A stretch of 64,000 nt of DNA from Mycobacterium pseudokansasii. GTDB lineage: Bacteria; Actinomycetota; Actinomycetes; Mycobacteriales; Mycobacteriaceae. The stretch is taken from contig NZ_UPHU01000001.1 of the NCBI RefSeq assembly GCF_900566075.1, positions 682,001 through 746,000 on the forward strand, read 5' to 3'. The translations under genes were made by a program, and so were the position numbers. Positions 9,616 through 19,477 of the stretch are shown in pieces (position 1 is the first letter of the stretch; every line of letters starts with the position of its first letter). Below the pieces are notes generated by a model. It was not told the origin of the DNA, made no database searches, and saw nothing but the letters and a program-made list of their open reading frames with translations.

Positions 9616-10284
9616 GTGGCGCAACTCACGTTCCGGCGCGCCCGCACCGAGGAGAACAAACGCCGGCGTGCCGCGGCGTTGATGGAAGCGGCGCGTTCGC
9701 TGGCGTCCGAAACCGGGGTGGCGTCGGTGACCTTGACCGCCGTCGCCAGCCGCGCCGGGATTCACTACTCGGCGGTACGCCGCTATTTCACCTCCCACAA
9801 GGAGGTCCTGCTCCACCTCGCGGCCGAGGGCTGGGTGCGGTGGTCGAAGACGGTATGCGAGAGCTTGAGTGAGCCCGGCCCGATGTCGCACTCGCGGGTG
9901 GCGCAGGCTCTGGCCGACGGCTTGGCCGCCGATCCGCTGTTCTGTGACCTGCTGGCCAATCTTCACCTGCACCTCGAACACGAGGTGGATGTCGACCGGG
10001 TGGTCGAGGTGAAGCGCACCAGCACCGCCGCCGTGATCGCGCTCGCGGACGCGATCGAGGACGCGCTGCCGGCGCTGGGGCGTTCCGGTGCTTTCGATAT
10101 CCTGCTGGCTGCGTACTCGTTGGCCGCCACGCTGTGGCAGATCGCCAATCCGCCGGAACGGCTCACCGACGCCTACGCCGAGGAGCCGGACGTCCTGCCG
10201 CCCGAATGGAACCTCGACTTCGCCTCCGCCCTTACCCGGCTCCTCACCGCGACCTGTTTCGGCCTCACCGCCGAATCTCCTTGA
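9616..10284 (+). CDS. TetR-family regulator between two mmpS-mmpL pairs (Rv0452-like)
   Basis: 222 residues from a GTG at 9616. The N-terminal helix-turn-helix (about residues 28-65) contains VASRAGIHYSAVRRYFTSH, and the rest is an alpha-helical ligand-binding part. The frame is open upstream to a GTG at 9499, but that segment overlaps the palindromic operators. Divergent from mmpS4-mmpL4 and codirectional with the second mmpS-mmpL, it is well placed to control both. Inducer unknown. Confidence 0.85.
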   Translation: MAQLTFRRARTEENKRRRAAALMEAARSLASETGVASVTLTAVASRAGIHYSAVRRYFTSHKEVLLHLAAEGWVRWSKTVCESLSEPGPMSHSRVAQALADGLAADPLFCDLLANLHLHLEHEVDVDRVVEVKRTSTAAVIALADAIEDALPALGRSGAFDILLAAYSLAATLWQIANPPERLTDAYAEEPDVLPPEWNLDFASALTRLLTATCFGLTAESP

Positions 10285-10372
10285 GCCACCGAGGATGGAA
10301 AGCTTTGTGACCAGACCACAACCGGTTGAGACCATGGCGGGGGCGAGGTTCAGCGGCCCGCCCGGGGTACGT

Positions 10373-10385
10373 CTAAGATACTTAG
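10373..10385. promoter_or_regulatory. Inverted repeat upstream of the second mmpS
   Basis: CTAAG, ATA, CTTAG form a perfect 5+3+5 inverted repeat in the 253-base gap between the TetR gene and the second mmpS. The AT-rich centre could be part of a promoter or operator. Nothing else distinctive is seen in this gap. Confidence 0.25.
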
Positions 10386-10537
10386 TGCAACAAACCATCG
10401 GGATGGGGTGGTCGCCTACACCGGCCGTTGCCGGCCGCCTCGGGTTTGCTTCCCGGATCCCTTCGACAAACCCGGCGCGCGCGGTGGGTCGAGCGCTGCG
10501 ACGCATGGTCCCGGTCCCGGCGAGCGGAAGGTGATCG

Positions 10538-10984
10538 GTGGCAAGGATTTCGGTTGCCAGCGCGCTGAAGCGAGTGTGGATCCCGCTCGTCATCATTGCC
10601 GTGGTCGTGGTGGCTGGTTTCAGTGTCTACCGGCTACGCGGCTTTTTCGGCTATACGGACAAGGGACCGATCACCAGCGGCATTGCCGACGACATCAAGC
10701 CGTTCAACCCCAAGCACGTGGTTTATGAGGTGTTCGGTCCCCCCGGAACCATCGCCAACATCAACTATTTGGACATCAATGCGCAGCCGCAGCGGGTCAG
10801 TAATGTGCCGCTGCCGTGGACGCTCTCCGTCACGACGACATTGCCCTCGGTGAGCGTCAACGTGGTGGCGCAGGGCGACAGTAACCAGATCGGTTGCCGC
10901 ATCATCGTCAACGGCGAAGTCAAGGACGAAAGGTCCGAGAACGAAGTGAACGCCCAAACCTTCTGCTTGGTGAAATCGGCATGA
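10538..10984 (+). CDS. MmpS-family adaptor, second copy
   Basis: 148 residues from a GTG at 10538 preceded by a GGAAGG ribosome-binding sequence. One N-terminal membrane helix (about 12-33) is followed by the MmpS fold with [16 protein letters not shown] and the two conserved cysteines ([18 protein letters not shown]). It is a diverged paralogue of mmpS4 in this window. It overlaps the following mmpL by ATGA, so the two are surely partners. In M. tuberculosis this slot holds PPE11 and Rv0454 instead. Confidence 0.88.
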   Translation: MARISVASALKRVWIPLVIIAVVVVAGFSVYRLRGFFGYTDKGPITSGIADDIKPFNPKHVVYEVFGPPGTIANINYLDINAQPQRVSNVPLPWTLSVTTTLPSVSVNVVAQGDSNQIGCRIIVNGEVKDERSENEVNAQTFCLVKSA

Positions 10985-13959
10985 GCGATATCCAGACGGC
11001 CACCGGAAACAGTCCCGCGGACCCAACCGTAAACGGGGCCGGCAAACGGCCGTCGTTGGCCCGGATAATTCACCGCCTTGCGGTGCCGATCGTGCTGCTC
11101 TGGATTGGACTGGTCGTCGTTCTCAGCATTTTCGTCCCGTCGCTGGAAAAGGTGGGTAAAGACCACACCGTGTCGTTGAGCCCCAATGACGCGGAGTCGA
11201 TGGTCGCGATGAAGCGTGTCGGCAACGTCTTCCATGAGTTCAACACCGACAGCTCGGTGATGATCGTGCTGGAAGGCGACAAGCCGCTCGATGACAAAGC
11301 CCATCACTATTACGACGAACTGATCCGCAGGCTTTCCGCCGACACCAAACACGTTCAGCACATCCAGGATTTCTGGGGTGATCCGCTGACGGCGGCCGGT
11401 TCGCAGAGTCCCGACGGCAAGGCGGCCTACGTCCAGCTGAACCTCGCCGGTAACCAGGGCGAGTCCCTGGCCAACGAGTCCGTCGAAGCGGTGCGCAAGA
11501 TCGTCGACAGCGTTGCGGCCCCGCCGGGTGTGAAGGCATATGTCACGGGTGCGGCCGCGCTCACCGCCGATCAGTCCACGTCCGGCGACAAAGGCGTCAA
11601 GAAAGTCACGATGATCACCTTTCTGGTGATTATCGTGATGCTGCTGTTCGTATACCGATCCATTGTCCAGGTGCTACTGGTCCTGGTGATGGTCGGGATC
11701 GAGTTGATGGCGGCCCGGCAGGTCGTCGCTTTCCTGGGGCATTACAACATCATCGGGCTTTCCACCTTCGCGGTTAATCTGCTGGTGCTGATGGCGATCG
11801 CAGCCAGCACCGACTATGCGATATTCGTGCTCGGCCGATATCAAGAGGCGCGCGGCCTCGGTGAGGACCGGGAAACGGCCTTCTACACGATGTTCCACGG
11901 AACCGCGCACGTGGTCCTCGGCTCCGGCCTCACGATTGCCGGCGCGATGTATTGCCTGAGCTTCACCCGGCTTCCGTATTTCCAGACCCTGGGCGCCCCG
12001 TGCGCAATAGGAATGCTGGTAGCGGTGCTTGCCGCACTCACCCTGGGGCCGGCCGTGCTGGTCGTCGGAAGCTACTTCAAGATTTTCGACCCCAAGCGCA
12101 AGATGCGGACCCGGGGCTGGCGACGGGTGGGCACCGCCATCGTGCGCTGGCCCGGACCGATCCTGGCCGTGTCCATCGCGATCGCCCTGATCGGGCTGCT
12201 TGCCCTGCCGGGGTACAAGACCAATTACGACAGCAAGAAGTATCTGCCGCCGTGGACCCCCGCCAATGTGGGTTACGCAGCTGCCGGTCGTCATTTCTCT
12301 CAGGCCCGGATGAATCCGGAGCTGCTCCTGGTGGAAACCGATCACGATATGCGGAATCCGGCCGACATGCTGGTCATCGACCGGATCGCCAAAGCGGTCT
12401 TTCATGTGCCCGGTATCTCGCGGGTGCAAGCGATCACCCGGCCGTTGGGCAGGCCGATCGAGCACACCTCGATTCCGTTCCAGATCAGCATGCAAAACAC
12501 TGTCCAGGTCGAGAACATGCAGTACATGAAGCAGCGGATGGCCGACATGCTGACGCAGGCCGACGCGATGCAGCAGTCGATCGACACCATGCAGCACATG
12601 TACGACATCATGGCCCAGACGGTGAAAGTCACCCACAATATGGATGTCTTGACGCATGAAATGGTCGTCATCACCAATCAATTGCGGGATCACATCGCCG
12701 ATTTCGACGATTTCTGGCGGCCGATTCGCAGTTACTTCTATTGGGAGCGGCACTGTTACGACATTCCGATCTGCTGGTCGCTGCGGTCGATATTCGATGC
12801 GCTGGACGGTCTGGACCAGATCGACGAGAAATTGGCAGAACTTTCCGGCAACCTGGATCAATTGGACGTGTTGATGCCGCAGATGCTTGCCCAGCTGCCG
12901 CCGCAGATCGCGACCATGAAGACGATGAGGACGATGATGCTGACCATGCACAGCTCGATGTCGTCGCTGTATGACCAGATGGACGAGATGTCCAAGAATT
13001 CGACGGCGATGGGGCAGGCGTTCGACGCGTCGCGTAACGACGACTCGTTCTACATTCCGCCGGAGGTTTTCGACAACCCCGACTTCAAGCGGGGTCTGAA
13101 GATGTTCTTGTCGCCGGACGGGCACGCGGTTCGCTTCATCATTTCCCACGAAGGTGACCCGGCGACCCCCGAAGGCATCTCGCACGTCGAGCCGATCTTG
13201 AAGGCGGCGAAGGAGGCCATCAAGGGGACTCCGCTGGAGGGCGCCAAGATCTATCTCGGCGGAACCGCCGCGGTCTTCAAGGATATGCGCGACGGTTCCA
13301 AATGGGATCTCATGATCGCCGGAATTGCCGCCGCCAGTTTGATTTTCATCATCATGCTGGTCATTACCCGAAGCGTGGTGGCGGCCTTCACCATTGTCGG
13401 TACGGTGCTGTTGTCGTTGGGTGCCTCGTTCGGGCTTTCGGTTCTGGTCTGGCAGGACATCCTTGGTTTCGAATTGCACTGGATGGTGCTGGCGATGTCG
13501 GTCATCCTGCTGCTGGCCGTCGGATCGGACTACAACCTGCTGCTGGTATCGCGCTTCAAGGAAGAAATCGGCGCCGGAATAAAGACCGGGATCATTCGCT
13601 CGATGGCCGGCACCGGTGCGGTGGTGACGTCTGCGGGCCTGGTCTTCGCCGCCACCATGGCCTCGTTCATCTTCAGTGATCTGAAGGTGATCGGGCAGGT
13701 GGGAACGACGATCGCACTGGGTCTGTTGTTCGACACGCTGATCGTCCGGTCGTTCATGATGCCGTCGGTGGCGGCGCTGATGGGCCGCTGGTTCTGGTGG
13801 CCGCAGCGGGTGCGCACGCGCCCGGCCAGTCAGCTACTTCGGCCTTACGGCCCACGCCCGTTGGTTCGTGCCTTGTTGCTGCCCCGCGACGGTAAGTCCG
13901 CGGACCCCTCCGGAACCGCGGACACCGATCGATTCCCGGTGAGCACCCCGCACTACTGA
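10981..13959 (+). CDS. MmpL-family transporter, second MmpL4-like copy
   Basis: 992 residues from the ATG at 10981 that overlaps the mmpS stop. Domain layout matches MmpL4: N-terminal helix at about 34-55, a first membrane block with D278-Y279, a long Met/Gln-rich periplasmic helical region with the same CYDIPICW segment, and a second membrane block with [15 protein letters not shown]. The sequence is clearly a paralogue of the mmpL4 in this window but not a recent copy. It may export another siderophore or a lipid such as a glycopeptidolipid; the substrate cannot be told from sequence. Confidence 0.88.
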   Translation: MSDIQTATGNSPADPTVNGAGKRPSLARIIHRLAVPIVLLWIGLVVVLSIFVPSLEKVGKDHTVSLSPNDAESMVAMKRVGNVFHEFNTDSSVMIVLEGDKPLDDKAHHYYDELIRRLSADTKHVQHIQDFWGDPLTAAGSQSPDGKAAYVQLNLAGNQGESLANESVEAVRKIVDSVAAPPGVKAYVTGAAALTADQSTSGDKGVKKVTMITFLVIIVMLLFVYRSIVQVLLVLVMVGIELMAARQVVAFLGHYNIIGLSTFAVNLLVLMAIAASTDYAIFVLGRYQEARGLGEDRETAFYTMFHGTAHVVLGSGLTIAGAMYCLSFTRLPYFQTLGAPCAIGMLVAVLAALTLGPAVLVVGSYFKIFDPKRKMRTRGWRRVGTAIVRWPGPILAVSIAIALIGLLALPGYKTNYDSKKYLPPWTPANVGYAAAGRHFSQARMNPELLLVETDHDMRNPADMLVIDRIAKAVFHVPGISRVQAITRPLGRPIEHTSIPFQISMQNTVQVENMQYMKQRMADMLTQADAMQQSIDTMQHMYDIMAQTVKVTHNMDVLTHEMVVITNQLRDHIADFDDFWRPIRSYFYWERHCYDIPICWSLRSIFDALDGLDQIDEKLAELSGNLDQLDVLMPQMLAQLPPQIATMKTMRTMMLTMHSSMSSLYDQMDEMSKNSTAMGQAFDASRNDDSFYIPPEVFDNPDFKRGLKMFLSPDGHAVRFIISHEGDPATPEGISHVEPILKAAKEAIKGTPLEGAKIYLGGTAAVFKDMRDGSKWDLMIAGIAAASLIFIIMLVITRSVVAAFTIVGTVLLSLGASFGLSVLVWQDILGFELHWMVLAMSVILLLAVGSDYNLLLVSRFKEEIGAGIKTGIIRSMAGTGAVVTSAGLVFAATMASFIFSDLKVIGQVGTTIALGLLFDTLIVRSFMMPSVAALMGRWFWWPQRVRTRPASQLLRPYGPRPLVRALLLPRDGKSADPSGTADTDRFPVSTPHY

Positions 13960-14054
13960 CGGGGACCATTCGTTTTGAGCCGCAGCGAGATTACGCCAGC
14001 GGGAAGAAATGCGAAACACCTCGCGCTGCCGTCGATCTCGGCGAACGGCGGTGC

Positions 14055-14504
14055 CTACCCCCAGTTCCACACCGACATGTCGCCGGGCGGGTATTGGTTG
14101 CACACCTCGGTGGACTTGGCGACCACGCCCTTGTTGTTGAAGAAAATCTTCATGTGGTTGCGCCAGCCCCACCACAGCGGATCGATGGAGTCGTAAAAGT
14201 GCTCGGAGTAATCCCGGCGGTCCGCGGGTGACAACGAGAAGAACCAGTGCACCTTGTCCTGGGTCGCCTGCTGGTACTGCGCATGGTTGTTGTAGTCGAT
14301 CATGTAGCGCTCGTAGTACACCGGGCTGGTGTCCCTGGTGGCCGCGAGTATTTGTTCGGCGTCGCAGGTGGTGGCGATTATCCGGCGAGGGATCGGAAAG
14401 TCTTCCGTGGAATCGGCCGTTGCGGCCTTCGGGGCGACCACTGCGGCGACACCCAACGCGAGAAGAACAACGCCTGCGCGCAGGCTAGAACTCAGCCGAG
14501 ACAT
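14055..14504 (-). CDS. Secreted Rv0455c-like protein required for siderophore secretion
   Basis: 149 residues with a signal peptide (hydrophobic 10-28, likely cleavage after ATA at 30). The mature part has exactly two cysteines (C47 and C135), consistent with the disulfide-stabilised periplasmic protein Rv0455c, which in M. tuberculosis is needed for mycobactin secretion together with MmpS4/L4. A perfect palindrome, GTTACGGTAAC, lies five bases upstream of its start. It is convergent with the second mmpL gene. Confidence 0.87.
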   Translation of the reverse strand: MSRLSSSLRAGVVLLALGVAAVVAPKAATADSTEDFPIPRRIIATTCDAEQILAATRDTSPVYYERYMIDYNNHAQYQQATQDKVHWFFSLSPADRRDYSEHFYDSIDPLWWGWRNHMKIFFNNKGVVAKSTEVCNQYPPGDMSVWNWG

Positions 14505-14508
14505 AGTT

Positions 14509-14519
14509 GTTACGGTAAC
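14509..14519. promoter_or_regulatory. Palindrome just upstream of the Rv0455c-like gene
   Basis: GTTACGGTAAC is a perfect 5+1+5 palindrome that ends five bases from the start codon. It could be an operator overlapping the ribosome-binding region. The GTAAC half also occurs in the near-palindrome beside the TetR gene, so shared control is possible but weakly supported. Confidence 0.3.
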
Positions 14520-14580
14520 ACTTTCGGGGCCCGGGCATAGCGTCGGCCGTCGTATTCAGTCACATTCCTAGCCCGTCTCA

Positions 14581-15531
14581 CTATGCATTGCCATCAGGGA
14601 TGATCACGTGGTTCGGGTCGGGACGCAGCTCCGGCGGAGCCTGGCTGTAGTCGCCGAAGGGGCCGTCGCGACGCTCGATCGCGGCCCGCACCCCCTGGGT
14701 TTCGGCGGTCTTGATGAACTCGAGTGCGTCGGGGGTGTTGCGCATCAGGCCGTCGAGAATGCCGCCCAACGTCTGGGTGGACGCCAGTCCCATGTTCTCG
14801 TAGGCCTGGTTGACGATCAACTTCTGTGCCTGTAACTGCGACAACGGGATTCGCGCCAGCTCGGCGGCGATCTCGGCGACCCGCGCCTCGAGCCGTTCGA
14901 AGGGCACCGCCTCGTTGATCAGCTCGACCTCGGCGGCCTGGACACCGGTCAACGGCCGGCCGGTCAGCGCGTGCCATTTGACCTTGGCCAAGCTCAGCCG
15001 GTACAGCCACATCCCGGTCAGATAGGCCCCCCACATGCGGCTGTACGGGGTGCCGATCACGGCGTCGTTGCTGGCGATCACGATGTCGGCGCACAACGCA
15101 TAGTCGCTGGCGCCGCCCACGCACCAACCGTGCACCTGCGCGATCACCGGCTTCGACGCCCGCCAGATCGCCATGAACTTCTGGGTGGGGCCCGTCTCGC
15201 GGGCGCTGACCATCGCGAAATCCTTACCCGGATCCCACGTGCCGGCGGTCATCATGGCCTCACCCCAGTGCTGGAAGCCACCGCCGAAGTCGTAACCACC
15301 GGAGAAGGCACGTCCGGCGCCGCGCAGCACGATGACCTTGATGTCTCGGTCACGCTCGGCCAGCCCCACCGCCGCCTCGATCTCGTCGGGCATCGGCGGA
15401 ACGATGGTGTTGAGGTGTTCCGGGCGATTCAACGTGATGGTGGCGACCGGCCCGGCCGTGGAGTAGAGCAGCGTTTCGAAGTCGGGCACAGGGCGGGGAA
15501 CAGGCCGGGCATCGGGCCGGGAAAAAGACAT
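14581..15531 (-). CDS. echA2: Enoyl-CoA hydratase/isomerase family protein EchA2
   Basis: 316 residues from the ATG at 15531 (an upstream in-frame ATG at 15567 adds 12). It has the crotonase fold: oxyanion-hole segment RAFSGGYDF and the GGASDYALCADI segment. The first catalytic glutamate of classical hydratases is replaced by Asp and the second (usually in PE) by Tyr in GTPYSRMWG, so it may not be a simple hydratase. Very similar to M. tuberculosis EchA2 (Rv0456c) in sequence and position. Physiological substrate unknown. Confidence 0.85.
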   Translation of the reverse strand: MSFSRPDARPVPRPVPDFETLLYSTAGPVATITLNRPEHLNTIVPPMPDEIEAAVGLAERDRDIKVIVLRGAGRAFSGGYDFGGGFQHWGEAMMTAGTWDPGKDFAMVSARETGPTQKFMAIWRASKPVIAQVHGWCVGGASDYALCADIVIASNDAVIGTPYSRMWGAYLTGMWLYRLSLAKVKWHALTGRPLTGVQAAEVELINEAVPFERLEARVAEIAAELARIPLSQLQAQKLIVNQAYENMGLASTQTLGGILDGLMRNTPDALEFIKTAETQGVRAAIERRDGPFGDYSQAPPELRPDPNHVIIPDGNA

Positions 15532-15607
15532 AGCCGAAGCGAAGCCGCTGAGGGACTTCAATGTCAAGCGCTCGTCATTGCGAGGCGCACGGGACGCCTT
15601 GCGCTTC

Positions 15608-16033
15608 TTACGCTTCCATGTCGCGCCCGGATCGCCATGTGAGCAGCCAACGGATCAGCAGGGCGACGACAAGGACGGCCGACGCTGCCCACACGTACTT
15701 CTCGTACCGCTGGAAATCCGCGTAGATCGCCCCGATGTGATCACCGGCCAGACCAACACCCACAGAGTGACCCACGCGGCGCCCCCCAGCGCGTTGAACG
15801 CCAGAAAACGCCACCAACCCGTGTGGGCTGCCCCGGCAACGACACCGTTGGCCCGGCGGAGCCCGTCGATGAACCGCGCGCCGGCCACGAAGATGGCGCC
15901 GCGCCTGGCGAAGAAACGCTCGGTGGCGGCCACCCGCACCCTGCACTCCGACCAGGACGATGATCGCCGCGTAACCGTCACGGTCCACGACGGGTGCAAG
16001 CGAGTGAAGTACACCGGGCAGTTGCGCAGCCAT
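15608..16033 (-). pseudogene. Broken DedA / SNARE-associated membrane protein gene
   Basis: Pieces of one DedA-family (PF09335) protein lie in two minus-strand frames. The start (MAAQLPGVLHSLAPVV) and the end (YEKYVWAASAVLVVALLIRWLLTW) share one frame. The middle (FFARRGAIFVAGARFIDGLRRANGV and the ALGGAAWVTLWVLV helix) is in another. At least two frameshifts are needed. The N-terminal and middle parts join too early, so about 70 residues including the usual GEDLIG-type segment are also missing. It is therefore a decayed gene, not a sequencing slip. Confidence 0.75.
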
Positions 16034-16115
16034 GACAACCGGGGTCCCCAAAGATGCGTGGCGTTAGACGTCGCGACCGCGACCATCCGCCATCGCGGCT
16101 GCCCTGGCGACCGGG

Positions 16116-18131
16116 CTACCGGCCGCCGCCCAGCATCCGGTGCAGGAAGGAGTAACTCAACGCCGACTTGAAGGCCAGCTGCTCGTTGTCGGCCGCGCCG
16201 GCGTGTCCGCCCTCGATGTTCTCGTAGTACCAGACTTGATGGCCCGCGGCCTCCAGGGCGGCGGTCATCTTGCGGGCGTGGCCCGGGTGGACGCGGTCGT
16301 CGCGGGTGGAGGTGGTGATGAGCACCGGCGGGTACTTCCGGTCCGCTGAAATATTTTGGTAAGGCGAGTATTCGGAGATGAATTTCCAGTCGTCGGGGTT
16401 GTCGGGGTCGCCGTATTCCGCCATCCAGGAGGCTCCGGCCAGCAGCAGGTGATAGCGCTTCATGTCCAGCAGCGGCACATCGCAGACCAGCGCGCCGAAC
16501 TTCTCCGGGTACTTGGTCAGCATGATGCCCGTCAGCAGCCCGCCGTTGCTGCCGCCCCGGGCGCCGAGCTGCTCGACCGTGGTGAGTTCTCGTTTCACCA
16601 AATCCGTTGCAACTGAGGCGAAGTCCTCGGCCACCTTGTGCCGGTCAGCGCGCATCGCCTGGGTGTGCCAGCCGGGTCCGTACTCGCCGCCGCCGCGGAT
16701 GTTGGCCAGCACGTGGGTGCCGCCGCGGGCCAGCCACAACCGGCCCAGCACGCCGTCGTATGCGGGTGTCCTGGGCACCTCGAATCCACCGTAGCCGCTG
16801 AGCAGCGTGGGGCCGGGTCCGTCGGTGTCCGCGGGCCGTACGACGAAATACGGAATGGCCGTCCCGTCGTCGGACTCGGTGAAATACTGTGCCACCGTGA
16901 GGTTTTTGGCATCGAAGAAGGCCGGCGCGGACTTGATCGGGGCGAGTTCTCCGTCGTCGGTGCCGCGCAGCAGTCGCGACGGCGTGTCGAATCCGCTGGA
17001 ATCGAGGAAAAATTCGTCACCGTAGCTGTCGGCGGTGACGACGACGGTGTGGGTCGCCGCGGGGATGCCCGACAACGGATCGCGGCGCCAGTCGCCAGGG
17101 GTGGCGATTTCGACGCGGCTGGCTACGTCGGCGAGCGTCACGATCAGCAGCCGATCGCGGGTCCACGTGTACTGATACAGGGCGGTATGTGGGTCCGGCT
17201 CGAATACCACTCGCAATTGCGCTGTGCCGGCAAGGAATTCATCGTAGCGAGCAGCCAGTAGGGAACCCGCGGTATAGGTGGTGGCGCCGACCGCCCAGTC
17301 GGTGCGCAGTTCGATCAGCAGCCACTGGCGGTGCACCGACACGCTGGCGTCGGTGGGTGCATCGATACGGATCAGCTCCGCGCCGCGCAGCTCGTAGACT
17401 TCGTCGTTCCAGAAGTCGAGGGCCCGCGCAATCATGGTGCGCTCGAACCCGGGGGTGCGATCCACCGATGCCATGACGCGGACGTCGGCGCGGGTGCCCT
17501 CGAACACCGTCTCCGCGTCAGCCAGCGGGGTGCCCCGGCGCCATCGCTTGACGACGCGAGGGTAGCCGGATTCGGTGAGCGAATCGGCGCCGAAGTCGGT
17601 GCCCACCAGCACGGTATCCGGTTCTTGCCAGGCGATCTGGGACTTGGCTTGCGGCAGCTCGAATCCGCCGTCGACGAATCGGCGTGTCCGCATGTCGAAT
17701 TCACGCACGACCGATGCATCCGACCCGCCCGGGGAGAGGGCCACCAGGGCGAGGGTGTGGTCGGGTTCGATCACGCCGGCGCCGGCCCACACCCATTTCT
17801 GGCCGTCCACACGACCGAGTTCGTCGACGTCGATCAGGACATCCCATTCCGGGTTGTCGGTGCGGTAGCTGTCCAGCGTGGTGCGCCGCCACAGCCCCCT
17901 CGGGTTGGCGGCGTCGCGCCAGAAGTTGTAGAGGTAGTCGCCGCGCCGCACCACGTAGGGGATTCGGGTGTCGGTGTCGAGCACCTCGAGTGCCTCGGTC
18001 CGCATCCGCTCGAACTGCTCACCGCCGTACTGCGCGAGGGTTCGTTCGTTGCAGGCGCGCACCCAATCAAGTGCTTTCTCATCGGTGACTTCCTCGAGCC
18101 AAAGATAGGGATCAGTCCTCACGAAGGCCAT
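16116..18131 (-). CDS. Prolyl oligopeptidase family serine peptidase (S9A, Rv0457c-like)
   Basis: 671 residues, full length for the S9A family: an N-terminal beta-propeller (about 60-400) and a C-terminal alpha/beta-hydrolase domain. The catalytic triad is visible as Ser528 (GGSNGG), Asp612 (TRDDRV) and His643 (EGGHAG). It would cleave short peptides after proline. There is no signal peptide, so it is probably cytosolic. Corresponds to Rv0457c. The 219 bases between its start and the broken oxidoreductase show no further gene. Confidence 0.92.
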   Translation of the reverse strand: MAFVRTDPYLWLEEVTDEKALDWVRACNERTLAQYGGEQFERMRTEALEVLDTDTRIPYVVRRGDYLYNFWRDAANPRGLWRRTTLDSYRTDNPEWDVLIDVDELGRVDGQKWVWAGAGVIEPDHTLALVALSPGGSDASVVREFDMRTRRFVDGGFELPQAKSQIAWQEPDTVLVGTDFGADSLTESGYPRVVKRWRRGTPLADAETVFEGTRADVRVMASVDRTPGFERTMIARALDFWNDEVYELRGAELIRIDAPTDASVSVHRQWLLIELRTDWAVGATTYTAGSLLAARYDEFLAGTAQLRVVFEPDPHTALYQYTWTRDRLLIVTLADVASRVEIATPGDWRRDPLSGIPAATHTVVVTADSYGDEFFLDSSGFDTPSRLLRGTDDGELAPIKSAPAFFDAKNLTVAQYFTESDDGTAIPYFVVRPADTDGPGPTLLSGYGGFEVPRTPAYDGVLGRLWLARGGTHVLANIRGGGEYGPGWHTQAMRADRHKVAEDFASVATDLVKRELTTVEQLGARGGSNGGLLTGIMLTKYPEKFGALVCDVPLLDMKRYHLLLAGASWMAEYGDPDNPDDWKFISEYSPYQNISADRKYPPVLITTSTRDDRVHPGHARKMTAALEAAGHQVWYYENIEGGHAGAADNEQLAFKSALSYSFLHRMLGGGR

Positions 18132-18350
18132 TGTGATGGCAGCCGCTGGCCCACGATGCAGCGGCCGCGCACCGGTCCCGGGGCCCGCTGTGACGAAGGA
18201 GCAGTGGTTGTGACCGGATCAATGGTCTTCGCCGCCGCATCTCGGCAGCGCAACGGCATGGACCCGAGGCAGGGCCGGCCGTCGACTGTGGCCAGGCCGA
18301 GGGGGAATCGGCTGGGCTTGCGGCTCTTGCGGCCCGGCACCGCAGGTCGA

Positions 18351-19367
18351 TCAAGGGATCAAGACAAGCTTGCCCTGGGCGGCGGCGGTTTCGAGCAACT
18401 CATGTGCGCGACGCGCGTCGGCCAACGGTATGCGTTGTGCGACGACCGGATGAATACTGCCTTCGCGCAGCAGCCGGATTAGCTCGAGCAGATCGTCACG
18501 GAACCAGTCGGGATGTCGGTCGCGCAGCTTGGCGATCCGGTAGGTCATTACGTGCCGCCCAGACTAGGCGAGACAAGCCCGCCAAGCGCGGCAGCGCCCG
18601 CCCAGGCGTAGAACCGAGCCGAACCGCGCCAAGTGCGGCGTCCGCGGGCAACGGTCGAGTAGTGGCCGAAGAGCACCAGCCGACCGCCGCGCCGCAATGC
18701 GCGAAGAGAACGAAACGACAGCGATCCGCCGATTCCATCGAGCGCGACGTCGACCCCGCCGCCGGGCAGCTCGCGCACGCATCGGAGAAAATCCTTGCGG
18801 GTGTAGTCGATCGCCACACCGCCGAGTCGCTCGACACGCGCAGTCCGCGGTCGACGCCGTCCCATAGACGCGGAGGTCTGCAGGCTTGGCGAGCTCGAGT
18901 AATGCGACCCCCACCCGCCCCGCGGCCCCGTGGTAGAGCACGGTTGCCCCGGGCTGAGCTTTCGCCGCGCGATGGATGAGCTGGTAGGCGGTCAGGTACG
19001 GGAAAATCACGCTCACCAGCACGGCCGGGTCGACATCATCGGGCACCTTGATCGCCAATGACTCTGCAACGCAGACGATCTCGGCGTAGCCGCCCCGGAC
19101 CACCAGCGCGGCGACACGGTCTCCGCGCACCAGCGTCGAGCATCCCGGACCGATCCGCTCGACAACGCCGGCGAACTCATACCCAGGGGTAAAGGGCGGC
19201 TTGGGTCCGCCTGGATAGGTCCCGGCCCGAAGCAGCGTATCCGTGAATGACACGCCCGCGGCCAGCACGCGAACGGAAACCTGGCCTGGACCCGGGACGG
19301 GTTGGTCCTCCTCGACGACGCTGAGGACCTCCGGCCCCCCGTAGCGTGGCACCACTACGCGCTTCAT
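18351..19367 (-). pseudogene. Frameshifted quinone oxidoreductase-type MDR gene
   Basis: Three consecutive pieces make one medium-chain reductase of about 335 residues. The first piece starts at the ATG at 19367 (MKRVVVPRYGGPEVL) and runs through the Rossmann region to VYGTAS. The second is in another frame and has DYTRKDF and GGGVDVALDGIGG. The third returns to the first frame (YRIAKLRDRHPDWFRDDL to GKLVLIP). Breaks lie near 18840 and 18550. No zinc-ligand cluster is present, as usual for NADPH:quinone reductases. It follows the zinc alcohol dehydrogenase by 110 bases and may once have been the last gene of the catabolic operon. Confidence 0.75.
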
Positions 19368-19477
19368 CTTCGAACCGTAGCTTTCGCTGATGAGGGTAGG
19401 AAGTGCGCTTCGACCCCAGCGCGTTAACGGCGGCCGGCGCGACCGGGCGCCAGGCGCACAGGCCGACACGCGACGCT

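Noticed and set aside
11674-13479. 601-residue antisense ORF across the second mmpL gene
   Set aside because: It is a shadow frame of a GC-rich gene with His/Arg/Gln-rich low-complexity translation, and the sense strand encodes a full MmpL protein.
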